Source of the DNA: Microvirga lenta
GTDB taxonomy: Bacteria; Pseudomonadota; Alphaproteobacteria; Rhizobiales; Beijerinckiaceae
Direction of reading: 5' to 3'
Length of the DNA stretch: 64,000 bases
NCBI RefSeq assembly: GCF_020532555.1
Contig: NZ_JAJBBR010000003.1
Coordinates: 50,867 to 114,866 of the forward strand
The notes below the pieces were generated by a model. That model saw only the letters and a program-made list of their open reading frames with translations. It was not told the DNA's origin and did no database searches. A program made the translations under genes and the position numbers. Numbering within the stretch: position 1 is the stretch's first letter; every line of letters starts with the position of its first letter. Below, in pieces: positions 34,210 through 42,929 of this stretch.

Positions 34210-35367
34210 GTGGCGGCGAAAACGGTTCTGATCGCTGGCGCGACGGGCGTGATCGGCCATGCGGCCGTGGAGCATTTCACGGGCCTCGACGGTTGGACCA
34301 CGCTGGCCCTTTCCCGGCGCAGGCCCGACATCGCGCCGGATCGCCCGTACCGGCACGTTTCGGTCGACCTTCGCGATGCGGAGGCCTGCCGCGAGATGGT
34401 TCGTTCGCTGCCCGAGATCACCCATCTCGTCTACGCGGCACTCTACGAGAAGCCGGGTCTCGTCGAAGGCTGGCGCGATCCCGAGCAGATGGCCATCAAC
34501 CTGGCGATGCTGCGCAACCTGCTCGATCCGCTCGCCGAGAAATCGGGAGGCCTCCGGCACGTGAGCCTTCTGCAGGGGACTAAGGCCTACGGCATCCACA
34601 TCCACCGCATCGCGGTGCCGGCGCGCGAGCGCTGGCACCGCGATCCGCACGATAACTTTTACTGGCTGCAGGAGGACTATGTGCGGGAGGCCGCCGCACG
34701 GCACGGCTTCGGCATGACGATCTTCCGCCCGCAGGTGGTCTTCGGCGACGTCGCCGGCGTGGCGATGAACCTCACGCCCGTGATCGGGGCCTATGCGGCC
34801 ATCTGCCGGGAGGAGGGAATGCCCTTCTCGTTCCCGGGAGGGCCCGCCTACGTGCTCGAGGCGATCGATGCGCGCCTCATGGCGAAGGCGCTCGCCTGGG
34901 CGACGGAGGCGCCGAGCGCCCGCAACGAGACCTTCAACATCACGAACGGCGACGTCTTCGTCTGGCAGAACGTCTGGCCCGCCATCGCGGACGCGCTCGG
35001 CGTCGAGCCGGGACCGGACCGGCCCTTGTCGATGGGCGAGTTCCTGCCGTCCAAGGCGGCGGTCTGGGACCGGATCGTCGCCAGGCACGGCCTGAAGCCG
35101 CTTTCGCTCAAGGAGGTCCTCGGCGAGTCGCACCACTATGCCGACTTCACCTTCGCCTATGGCGCGAAGCACAGGCCGCCGCCGGCTCTCGTGAGCACCA
35201 TCAAGCTCCGGCAGGCGGGCTTCGCCGACTGTATCGATACGGAAGACATGTTCCGCGACCTGTTTCGCAGCCTCGCCGCCAAGCGGATCCTGCCGCCGAC
35301 GGGCGGCGGTCGGGCGGCCGAGCGCTCCTCAAACGATCACAGCACGACAGCAGGGAGGATGACATGA
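34210..35367 (+). CDS. PRISE-like NAD(P)H-dependent enone reductase (SDR, progesterone 5beta-reductase/iridoid-synthase family)
   Basis: A 385-residue extended SDR with the Rossmann motif GATGVIGHA (10-18). Instead of YxxxK it shows LLQGTKAYG (Lys125) and NFYWLQEDYV (Tyr151), matching the GTKHY and NFYY motifs of PRISE enzymes, which reduce the double bond of enones by 1,4-addition. A bacterial PRISE here suggests an unsaturated cyclic ketone or enal intermediate. I chose GTG 34210 (preceded by AGGTGAGG); the frame is open farther upstream inside the dehydrogenase gene. Confidence 0.8.
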   Translation: MAAKTVLIAGATGVIGHAAVEHFTGLDGWTTLALSRRRPDIAPDRPYRHVSVDLRDAEACREMVRSLPEITHLVYAALYEKPGLVEGWRDPEQMAINLAMLRNLLDPLAEKSGGLRHVSLLQGTKAYGIHIHRIAVPARERWHRDPHDNFYWLQEDYVREAAARHGFGMTIFRPQVVFGDVAGVAMNLTPVIGAYAAICREEGMPFSFPGGPAYVLEAIDARLMAKALAWATEAPSARNETFNITNGDVFVWQNVWPAIADALGVEPGPDRPLSMGEFLPSKAAVWDRIVARHGLKPLSLKEVLGESHHYADFTFAYGAKHRPPPALVSTIKLRQAGFADCIDTEDMFRDLFRSLAAKRILPPTGGGRAAERSSNDHSTTAGRMT

Positions 35368-36386
35368 CCGGGAAGCGCTGGGTCCGGAAGCCGGAAGGGT
35401 CCAACTGGGGCGAGTTCGGCGAGGACGACCAGATCGGCCGCATGAACCTCCTGACGCCCGAGCGCCGCCTTCGCGCCATCCGGGAGGTGACGCATGGCCA
35501 GACCTTCACCTTGAGCCTTCCCCTCGACTATCCGGGCGGCAACGCCCTCTTCGAGTACCGCAAGGAGCCGCGCTTCCTGCACGAGCGGCGCGGGCCGGGC
35601 CATAACTACAATTTCCGGCTCAGCAACGTCTGCGGCTGCTTCTCCGACATCGTCTCGGACGATGCGGTGCTGCTCTACACGCAGTATTCCACCCAATGGG
35701 ATGCGCTGAGCCACGTGGGACAGCTCTTCGACGCCGACGGCGACGGCATGGTCGAGAAGGTCTATTACAACGGCTATCGCGGCGGCATCGACATCGTCGG
35801 GCCGGACGATTCTCCCCAGCCGGACGGCGCCAGGGCGCTCGGCATCGAGAACCTCGCCACGAGCGGCGTGCAGGGACGCGGCGTCATGGTCGACCTGGAG
35901 GCCCGCCACGGCCGCGACCACCGCATCGTCGGCTACGATGAGCTGATGCGGATCCTGGAGGAGCAGAAGGTTTCGGTGGAGCCCGGCGACTTCCTCTGCC
36001 TCTATACCGGTTTCGCCGACCTGATCCTGGAGATGGGCAAGAAGCCCGACCGGGACGTGCTGCTGTCGTCCTGCGCCGTGCTGGACGGGCGCGACGAGCG
36101 CCTGCTCGACTGGATCACGGATTCCGGCCTCGTCGCGATCTGCGCCGACAATTTCGCCGTGGAGGCCTATCCGGCCAAGCCCGGTCCGGGCGACACCTAT
36201 CCGGGACTGCCCCTGCACAACCACTGCCTCTTCAAGCTCGGCATCCACCTCGGTGAGCTGTGGTATTTCGCCGAACTGGCGCGCTGGCTGCGGGAGAACG
36301 GGCGCTGGAGTTTCCTTCTGACGGCCCCTCCGCTCAGACTCCCTGGCGCCGTCGGATCGCCGGCCAGCCCGGTCGCGACCGTGTAG
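35364..36386 (+). CDS. Cyclase-family metal-dependent hydrolase
   Basis: A 340-residue member of the cyclase/kynurenine-formamidase-like family. The metal motif region reads STQWDALSHVGQ (Gln111, Asp113, His117), with Gln where many members have His, and YYNGYRGG follows. Family members hydrolyse amides or lactams and some open rings; a ring-opening role for a cyclic ketone or lactone in this pathway is possible. The ATG overlaps the PRISE gene stop as ATGA. Last gene of the plus operon. Confidence 0.82.
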   Translation: MTGKRWVRKPEGSNWGEFGEDDQIGRMNLLTPERRLRAIREVTHGQTFTLSLPLDYPGGNALFEYRKEPRFLHERRGPGHNYNFRLSNVCGCFSDIVSDDAVLLYTQYSTQWDALSHVGQLFDADGDGMVEKVYYNGYRGGIDIVGPDDSPQPDGARALGIENLATSGVQGRGVMVDLEARHGRDHRIVGYDELMRILEEQKVSVEPGDFLCLYTGFADLILEMGKKPDRDVLLSSCAVLDGRDERLLDWITDSGLVAICADNFAVEAYPAKPGPGDTYPGLPLHNHCLFKLGIHLGELWYFAELARWLRENGRWSFLLTAPPLRLPGAVGSPASPVATV

Positions 36387-36685
36387 GATCGGGATTCGCC
36401 CCGGCTCCCGGAAGCCGATCTGCGACCGTCCCGGCCCTCGTCATGCCGAGCTTGGAGCCGATGCTCAGATGAGGGCGGAAATCTGCGGATCCTTTTCTGG
36501 AGGTGAGACGAGAGCATGTTCCGGCGCCATCCCCGTTCGCGAGACGGCTCATCGGCGCTTTGAAACGGAACTCTTCTCCCTCCGGCGTTTTCTAATCCCA
36601 GATCAGGAACGTGAGCGTTCCGGTAGGTGACGCTCTCCGCTCCAATGCAAGCCGCGGCTGACGACTGAGGATCCCAAGGGGCCGC
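36387..36685. other. 299-bp intergenic region before the BCCT gene
   Basis: The gap contains a possible weak GATCGG...CCGATC inverted repeat near 36390-36420 that could end the catabolic transcript, and must contain the promoter of the BCCT gene. No convincing coding frame, -10/-35 pair or operator was recognised. Confidence 0.4.
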
Positions 36686-38689
36686 ATGTTCAAACGCTTC
36701 ATCATCAATCCGCCGGTCTTCTTCGGAGCCGTCGCTGCCATCGGCGTCTTCCTCTCCATCGGCGTCGTTTTTCCGGACCGCGCCAGCGAGGTCTTCAGTG
36801 CCCTGCAGACCGCCATCCTCAAAGGTTTCGGTTGGCTCTATCTCCTCGCCGTCGGCATCTTTCTTGCTGCCGTGCTGCTCCTGTGCCTGGGCCGATACGG
36901 CCGGTTGAAGCTCGGCCCGGACGAATCCACGCCCGACTTCAGGTTCGCTTCCTGGATCGCCATGCTTTTCGCGGCTGGCATGGGCATCGGCCTCATGTTC
37001 TATGCCGTGGGCGAGCCCATGACCCATTTCATGGCGCCGCCGACGGCCGAACCGCGTTCGATCGCGGCGATGCGCGAAGCCATGTCGATCACCTTCTTCC
37101 ACTGGGGCATCCATGCCTGGGCCATCTATGCCGTGGTCGGCCTGTCGCTGGCGTATTTCGGCTACCGCTACAATCTGCCGCTCACGATCCGCTCCGGCCT
37201 CTATCCGCTCCTCAAGGAGCGCATCAACGGCCCGATCGGTCACGTCGTCGACATCTTCGCCATTGTCGGAACCATGTTCGGCATCGCGACCTCTCTCGGT
37301 GTGGGAGTCTCCCAGATCAATGCGGGCCTCCATTATCTTCTCGGAATTCCCGTCGGCATCGAAGTCCAGCTGCCTCTGATCGCGATCATCACTGCCCTGG
37401 CCACGGTTTCGGTCGTCACGGGCCTCGATAAGGGCGTGCGCATCCTATCCGAAACCAACCTTGTCGTGGCGATCCTGCTGATGATGTTCGTCCTGGTGGT
37501 CGGGCCGACGGCGCAGCTCTTTCGCGACTTCGTGCAGAACCTGGGCCTCTATCTCGACACGCTGCTGCTTCGCACCTTCAACATCTACGCCTACGAGCCG
37601 ACACCCTGGATCGATTCCTGGACGCTCTTTTATTGGGCCTGGTGGATTTCATGGTCGCCCTTCGTGGGCATGTTCATCGCCCGCATCTCGCGCGGCCGCA
37701 CCGTGCGCGAATTCGTCACCGCCGTTCTGTTCATCCCCGCAGGCTTCACCTTCTTCTGGATGACCGTGTTCGGCAACACCGCGATCTTCGTGGATACCGG
37801 CGTGGCAGCCGGTGCGCTGGGCGCGGCCGTTGCCGACGACGTATCGGTCGGCCTCTTCAAGTTCTTCGAGTACTTGCCGTTCTCGGGCCTCACCTCCACC
37901 TTGGCAGTGCTCCTGGTCACGATCTTCTTCATCACGTCCTCGGATTCCGGCTCCCTAGTCGTGGACTCGATCGCCGCGGGCGGCGAAACCCAGACCACCA
38001 CGGGCCAGCGCGTCTTCTGGTGCGTCCTCGAGGGCATCGTGGCGGCCAGCCTACTCCTTGCCGGCGGTCTCGGCGCCCTGCAATCGGCCACCGTGGCCAG
38101 CGCCCTGCCCTTCACCCTCGTCATGCTGGCCCTCGTCTGGTCGCTCCTGATCGGCATGCGGGCGGACCTCGCCCAGCAGCAGGCCCATGCCGGCAGGCCG
38201 TCCACTCCTCCGGCCCAGCCTGCCGCAGGTCTGACCTGGCAGCGCCGTCTGGCACTCATCCTGCACGCTCCGACCGAGGCCGAGGTGGAAGAGTTCATCA
38301 ACTCGCAGGTCCGTCCGGCGCTCGACCAGGTCGCCAAGGAGCTGACCTCGCGTGGCCGCCCATCCAACGTGGTCGAGGAGGATGGCGGCGCCATCGCCCT
38401 TCGCTCGCCCGCAGAAGGTGTTCGCGACTTCGTCTACGGCGTCAGCCGCAGTGCCCAGCCCGTAGCGGTCTTCTCCCCGCTCGGCGCCGGCAAACCTGAA
38501 TACCGCTACGAGGCCCGGACCTACTTCTCCAGCGGCGGCCGCGGCTACGACATCATGGGCATGAGCCGCGACCAGGTCATCGCGGACGTCCTCGTCCAGT
38601 TCGAGCGCTATCTCCTGCTCGTCCACTCGCCGGAATCGCGACTCCTTCATGGCGCTCCGGAGCATGAGCTCGATTCCCCCTCGCAATGA
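36686..38689 (+). CDS. BCCT family transporter (BetT-like) with C-terminal regulatory domain
   Basis: A 667-residue transporter of the betaine/choline/carnitine family with 12 transmembrane helices. The signature [20 protein letters not shown] is present with its Trp-rich core, and [13 protein letters not shown] is the conserved third helix. The Na-free choline type (BetT) is suggested by the ~150-residue cytoplasmic tail (from about 520), which resembles the osmosensing C terminus of BetT. No bet catabolic genes are adjacent. Confidence 0.9.
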   Translation: MFKRFIINPPVFFGAVAAIGVFLSIGVVFPDRASEVFSALQTAILKGFGWLYLLAVGIFLAAVLLLCLGRYGRLKLGPDESTPDFRFASWIAMLFAAGMGIGLMFYAVGEPMTHFMAPPTAEPRSIAAMREAMSITFFHWGIHAWAIYAVVGLSLAYFGYRYNLPLTIRSGLYPLLKERINGPIGHVVDIFAIVGTMFGIATSLGVGVSQINAGLHYLLGIPVGIEVQLPLIAIITALATVSVVTGLDKGVRILSETNLVVAILLMMFVLVVGPTAQLFRDFVQNLGLYLDTLLLRTFNIYAYEPTPWIDSWTLFYWAWWISWSPFVGMFIARISRGRTVREFVTAVLFIPAGFTFFWMTVFGNTAIFVDTGVAAGALGAAVADDVSVGLFKFFEYLPFSGLTSTLAVLLVTIFFITSSDSGSLVVDSIAAGGETQTTTGQRVFWCVLEGIVAASLLLAGGLGALQSATVASALPFTLVMLALVWSLLIGMRADLAQQQAHAGRPSTPPAQPAAGLTWQRRLALILHAPTEAEVEEFINSQVRPALDQVAKELTSRGRPSNVVEEDGGAIALRSPAEGVRDFVYGVSRSAQPVAVFSPLGAGKPEYRYEARTYFSSGGRGYDIMGMSRDQVIADVLVQFERYLLLVHSPESRLLHGAPEHELDSPSQ

Positions 38690-38836
38690 GTGCGGTTCGC
38701 GACGGAGCCGGGAGTTTCCCCTTCATTGTGCCGTATCGGCCGGTCGTGAACATCAGTCCGGCCTTGCGCCGCGTCGGACCGCAGCAGAGGAATCTTGCCG
38801 CTGACGGCCGGACAGGCCATCCACGAGGAAACGAGC

Positions 38837-39454
38837 ATGTGGGACTGGATCGCGCGTAATCATCAGGTGCTCGGCGTGGCGGCGAACATCGCGATGCTGT
38901 TCGTCTGGATCGCCTATCTGCAGGTTTTCGTCAGCAGCTATCGCCGCCAGAAAAGGCCGAGCATCCTGGTCAACCGGGGCGCCGGGTCCGGGCTCGAGGC
39001 CCGGTGTCTGATCAGCAACATGAGCGCAGAGGCGATCTATATCGAGAGTCTCATCGCCACCGTCGAGACGAGCCAAGGGCGCTGGAGCTGCCCGGTCACC
39101 GAGCTGCAGGAGGGCCGTTCGGACACGAAGCTCGCGACCCGTCAAGGACCGCTGCAGGCGGGAGAGTTCGTCGACATCGGATCCTTTCAGAGCCTTGTCG
39201 AGCCGGTGCTTCGAAGGAACGGGGAGCTGCCGGGCGGCGCTGCTCCGGACGGCCTGGAAGACCTCGTCGCCTTCGAGATGAAGGTGATTGCGGTGCATGG
39301 CTCCGACGATCTCCTGGCCGGGGCGGTCCGCCGGTTCGACCTGATCAGGCGCCGGGACCAGTTGCTCCTGAGAGGACACGAGGTCGGGACGCGGCAAATC
39401 CGATCCCGCCGCAAGCGGGAGAAGCTTCGCGACGACGTCGAAGCGGATCTGTGA
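38837..39454 (+). CDS. Membrane-anchored protein of unknown function
   Basis: A 205-residue protein with one N-terminal transmembrane helix (about 10-31) and a soluble part rich in beta strands, then a basic C terminus (HEVGTRQIRSRRKREKLRDD). I chose ATG 38837 (MWDWIARNH), preceded by GAGGAAACGAG; the frame is open 14 codons further. Not recognised; it looks like small inner-membrane proteins found in marine and soil alphaproteobacteria. Convergent with the GntR gene. Confidence 0.7.
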   Translation: MWDWIARNHQVLGVAANIAMLFVWIAYLQVFVSSYRRQKRPSILVNRGAGSGLEARCLISNMSAEAIYIESLIATVETSQGRWSCPVTELQEGRSDTKLATRQGPLQAGEFVDIGSFQSLVEPVLRRNGELPGGAAPDGLEDLVAFEMKVIAVHGSDDLLAGAVRRFDLIRRRDQLLLRGHEVGTRQIRSRRKREKLRDDVEADL

Positions 39455-39511
39455 CGGCAGTTCCTTGCGAGAGACGGCCGACGGATGTCGGCTGGTCACA
39501 TCCTTCTCAGC

Positions 39512-40192
39512 TTACCGCAGACCGAGAGCCCGGCTCTTCGCGCTGTTGATATGCGCGTCGATGGCCGCAACGGCTTTGGCAGGGTCGCGGGTCTCGATCG
39601 CCTCGATGACGGCGAGGTGCTCCCGCATCACAGGCATGATGAGAGCCTCGGACAGAAGGGTCTGCTCCTGCCGGATGAGCCGCACCTTGATCGAGTTCAC
39701 CCGGTAGGCATCGGCAATGATCGCGTTGCCGAGGAACGCGATGATCGTCCAGTGCAGGTCCCAGTCGACCGCCTGAGCACGGGCGACGAGATCGGGCGTG
39801 ATGCTTTCCTCGTGAACTGCCGCTTCGGCAACGATGCTCTCATGATCCTGCCGCAGGCGCGCAAGGGCCGCGTCGCTCGCCTCTGCCGTGAAGATCGCCA
39901 CGGCCTCCCGTTCCATGAAGAGCCGGAACTGGAACGCGTCCCGGATCAGGTTCAGGTCCACATGGGCGATCTGCATGCCCCGCTGGGGCACGGTCCTGAT
40001 GAGGCCTTCCGATTCGAGCCGGGGGACCAGCTCACGGATGGCGGCGAGGGAGAGCCCCGTCAATTCCATGAGCTGGCGCTGGGACACGAACTGGCCCGGA
40101 CGGATGTCGCGGGCAAGGAGATGGTGGGTGAAGCGGTCATAGGCCTTCTCCCGAAGGTTTGGCCCGTCCCGGCCTGCAGTGGCTTCGTCCAT
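39512..40192 (-). CDS. GntR family regulator (FadR/FCD type)
   Basis: A 226-residue regulator: N-terminal winged helix (about 14-75; REKAYDRFTHHLLARDIRPG, then QLMELTGLSLAAIRELVPRL) and a C-terminal all-helical FCD ligand domain. The HTH reads SLAAIRELVPRLESEGL in place of the usual TPVREAL. It lies 12 bp after the DapA-like gene and likely controls the TRAP/aldolase divergent promoters through the palindrome at 41156-41178. Confidence 0.88.
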   Translation of the reverse strand: MDEATAGRDGPNLREKAYDRFTHHLLARDIRPGQFVSQRQLMELTGLSLAAIRELVPRLESEGLIRTVPQRGMQIAHVDLNLIRDAFQFRLFMEREAVAIFTAEASDAALARLRQDHESIVAEAAVHEESITPDLVARAQAVDWDLHWTIIAFLGNAIIADAYRVNSIKVRLIRQEQTLLSEALIMPVMREHLAVIEAIETRDPAKAVAAIDAHINSAKSRALGLR

Positions 40193-40204
40193 CCTGGTTT
40201 CTCG

Positions 40205-41098
40205 CTAAGCTGCCTTGTCCGTGAAGAGATCGTCGTAGAAGCCGCCGAGCCGTCCGACATCCGCCGCCGGCAGGCGAACCAGCGGAGCGCGCACGTTCAG
40301 CCAGGCCTTGTCGCCCGTCCGGCGGGCCAGGAGGGCCTTCACCGCAGGCACCACCGGATACTTCAGCACTTCGTCCACGAGCCGGTTGATTCGCTGATCG
40401 TCTTGCCCGTCCATGGCGAGGGGGCGAAGAGCCTCCGGGCAGATATTCGCCAGGCCCGAAATGGCGCCCTGGCCGCCGCGGCGCACGCCTTCGGCGAGAT
40501 AGCGCTCGTCCCCGATCAGGATCGCGAGATCGCCGTGGGCCGCGAGAAGCCGCTGCGTGTACTCCCAGTTCCCGGACGAATCCTTCACGCCCGCGATCGC
40601 GCCTGGGAATTCGCGCTTGATCCGCTCGATGAGTTCAACCGAGAGCGAAACCTGGGTGACCGAGGGGATATTGTAGAGAATGATGTTGCGGGCGGCCGAC
40701 CCGAGCTTCTGCAGGACTGCGGCAATCCAGGAGAAGACGCCGTCGTCGCTGACGCCCTTGAAGTAGAAGGGCGGTGTCAGCAGAAGGCCTGTGCAGCCGA
40801 ACTCCGCCGCCATGCGCCCCTGCACCACGGCCTCGTGGATCGATGAAGCGGCAATGCAATAGACCACGCCCTCGCCCTCTATGCCGGCAGCAGCGAGCGC
40901 GCCCAGAACCTGCTCGCGACCCGACGTCCCCACGGAGACGCCTTCGCCGGTCGTGCCGAACACCGTAACGCTTGCGCACCCGCTGGCAAGACACCAGCGG
41001 GCGTGATCTGCCAGCCGCGGGAGGTCGAGGGCTCCGCTCTCGTGGAAGGGAGTGGTCATCGCAGCGGAGAGGCCGAAGCGGCCGGCGGGCAGGGTCAC
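40205..41098 (-). CDS. DapA/KDG-aldolase-like class I aldolase
   Basis: A 297-residue DHDPS-family TIM barrel: GTTGEG phosphate/pyruvate-type loop, Tyr142 in ILYNIPS and the Schiff-base Lys172 in GVKDSSGNW. Housekeeping DapA is unlikely given the TRAP and aldo-keto reductase neighbours; a pyruvate-dependent aldolase or dehydratase for a 2-keto-3-deoxy sugar acid fits better. I chose GTG 41098 (GAGGA 8 bp upstream) over a TTG at 41131 that has no properly spaced site. Confidence 0.85.
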   Translation of the reverse strand: MTLPAGRFGLSAAMTTPFHESGALDLPRLADHARWCLASGCASVTVFGTTGEGVSVGTSGREQVLGALAAAGIEGEGVVYCIAASSIHEAVVQGRMAAEFGCTGLLLTPPFYFKGVSDDGVFSWIAAVLQKLGSAARNIILYNIPSVTQVSLSVELIERIKREFPGAIAGVKDSSGNWEYTQRLLAAHGDLAILIGDERYLAEGVRRGGQGAISGLANICPEALRPLAMDGQDDQRINRLVDEVLKYPVVPAVKALLARRTGDKAWLNVRAPLVRLPAADVGRLGGFYDDLFTDKAA

Positions 41099-41155
41099 GG
41101 GGAGAGTCCTCGGTTTCGCCCAAGGCTGCAAAGCCTCGGAGCACTGATATGGGAA

Positions 41156-41178
41156 CTGACATGTTAGTCACATGTCAG
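41156..41178. promoter_or_regulatory. Perfect inverted repeat, putative GntR operator
   Basis: Arms CTGACATG and CATGTCAG separated by 7 bases (TTAGTCA), in the divergent gap between the DapA-like gene (minus) and dctP (plus). The size and place suit binding of the FCD-type GntR regulator encoded two genes away. Confidence 0.6.
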
Positions 41179-41272
41179 ATGTTTACAAGTCCGCGATGAC
41201 GGGTGCAGTATGGGAAACAAGAGCGACTTCGATAATGCTCTGAAACAGTCAATCACCGTCGGGAGGACACCA

Positions 41273-42274
41273 ATGCTCGCTTCGCTTTCACGGCGCCTGT
41301 TCATGGGAACGGTCGCGGCCGCCGCCATCGCCGGCCTGACGCCGGCCATGGCCGCCGACCCCATCAAGCTTCGCATCTCGACACCCGCCGTGGAGGCGGA
41401 CTGGCACGCCAAGATGCTGCCTGTGTTCAAGGAGGAACTGGAGAAGGCGGCTCCGGGCCAGTTCGACGTCGAGATCCATCTGAACGGAACTCTCTTCAAG
41501 CAAGGCACCGAGCCCGCGGCCATGCAGCGCGGCAACCTCGAGATGGCGATGATCTCCGCCTTCGACATCGCCAAGCAGATTCCGGAATGGTCCATCTTCA
41601 CGGCCGGTTACCTGCTGCGGGATCCCGAGCACCAGGCGAAGGTCTTCGAGAGCGACATCGGCAAGGAAATGTACGGCCTCGTCGAGGACAAGATGAGGAT
41701 CAAGATCCTCAGCGTGGGATATCTCGGCACCCGTCAGCTCAACCTGAGGACCGAGAAGGAAGTCAAGACGCCGGCCGATCTCGCGGGCGTGAAGCTCCGC
41801 ATGCCCGGGTCGGATACCTGGCTCTTTCTCGGCAAGGCGCTCGGAGCCAATCCGCTCCCGGTCGCGTTCGGCGAAATCTACACCGCGCTGCAGACGGGCG
41901 CCATCGACGGCCAGGACAACCCGCTCCCCACGGTCCGGGCGGCCAAGTTCTACGAGGTCACGAAGCAGATCGCCCTCACCGACCATCTGGTGGACGCGAT
42001 CTTCCTCTCGCTGGCCGGCTCCACCTGGGACAAGCTCGACGACAAGCAGAAGGCCGCGGTCATGGGTGCCGCCAAGGCCGCCGTGCGCTTCAACAACGAG
42101 AACCGCATCAAGGAGGAGGCCCAGCTTGCCGACTTCTTCAAGTCGCAAGGATTGAAGGTCTACAAGCCCGACGTGGAAGCCTTCCGTCAGCAGGTGCAGA
42201 AGGCCTACCTCGAATCCGATCTGTCGAAGTCCTGGCCGAAGGGCATGGTCGATCGCGTGAACGCGATCAAGTAA
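41273..42274 (+). CDS. dctP: TRAP transporter substrate-binding protein (DctP)
   Basis: A 333-residue periplasmic TRAP solute-binding protein. The leader contains SRRLFMG, a twin-arginine-type motif, and ends with AMA; then KLRISTPAVEADW, the conserved Arg region LRMPGSD and the gate AFGEIYTALQTGAIDGQDNPL are typical of DctP. The substrate should be a carboxylic or sugar acid bound through the conserved Arg. ATG 41273 follows GGGAGGA. Confidence 0.9.
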   Translation: MLASLSRRLFMGTVAAAAIAGLTPAMAADPIKLRISTPAVEADWHAKMLPVFKEELEKAAPGQFDVEIHLNGTLFKQGTEPAAMQRGNLEMAMISAFDIAKQIPEWSIFTAGYLLRDPEHQAKVFESDIGKEMYGLVEDKMRIKILSVGYLGTRQLNLRTEKEVKTPADLAGVKLRMPGSDTWLFLGKALGANPLPVAFGEIYTALQTGAIDGQDNPLPTVRAAKFYEVTKQIALTDHLVDAIFLSLAGSTWDKLDDKQKAAVMGAAKAAVRFNNENRIKEEAQLADFFKSQGLKVYKPDVEAFRQQVQKAYLESDLSKSWPKGMVDRVNAIK

Positions 42275-42290
42275 GCCGGTCATCCCCTGT

Positions 42291-42338
42291 CGAGCGGATG
42301 CTCCGGCCGGCCTCCGTCTGTGCCGAAGCATCCGCTCG
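42291..42338 (+). promoter_or_regulatory. Intercistronic stem-loop after dctP
   Basis: Perfect 12-bp arms (42291-42302 and 42327-42338) around a 24-nt loop, 17 bp after the dctP stop and before dctQ. No T run follows. It may raise the amount of binding protein over permease by partial termination or mRNA protection. Confidence 0.5.
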
Positions 42339-42425
42339 GAATTCCACGCTTCTCAATCGAGCGCTTTCTTGAGCGCCGCCGCCTTGGGCTGCCGCTTCTT
42401 CACGGCGCTCACCCCGGGAGCTTCG

Positions 42426-42929
42426 ATGCAATCTGTTCGCGCCCGTCTCCGCTTCCTTGCCGAACTGGTCTCCGTGCTCCTGTTCGTGGCCATGTTCGCA
42501 GCGTTCCTGCTCCAGGTGTTCACCCGGTACGTCCTCAACGACCCGGTCGCGTGGACCCAGGAATTCGTGCTGATCGCATATATCTGGATCATCTTCTGGT
42601 GCGGGGCGTTCCTGCTGCGCGAGCGGGAGCACATCACCTTCGACATGGTCTTCATGTCGCTGCCTCCCGCGCGGAGGCGCTGGCTCGCGGTTGCGCTAAC
42701 GATCCTGATCGGGATCGCATTCGTTGCAGCCATTCCGGGAACGTTCGACTACGTTTCCTTCATGGAAATCGAGAGGAGCCCGGTCATCGGGATCCGCTTC
42801 GATCTCCTCTACTCCATCTTCGTCGTGTTCGCGGTCGCGGTGGTCATCGGTGCCGTGGTCCGTGTCCGGCGCCTTCTGGGGCGCTCCTGGGGAGATGAGC
42901 TCCGACGCGAGGGGGAGATCGAGCCGTGA
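42426..42929 (+). CDS. dctQ: TRAP transporter small permease (DctQ)
   Basis: A 167-residue protein with four transmembrane helices and the DctQ motif FTRYVLNDPVAWTQEF followed by LREREHITFDM. ATG 42426 is chosen; the upstream open frame is not DctQ-like. The stop overlaps the dctM start. Confidence 0.9.
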   Translation: MQSVRARLRFLAELVSVLLFVAMFAAFLLQVFTRYVLNDPVAWTQEFVLIAYIWIIFWCGAFLLREREHITFDMVFMSLPPARRRWLAVALTILIGIAFVAAIPGTFDYVSFMEIERSPVIGIRFDLLYSIFVVFAVAVVIGAVVRVRRLLGRSWGDELRREGEIEP

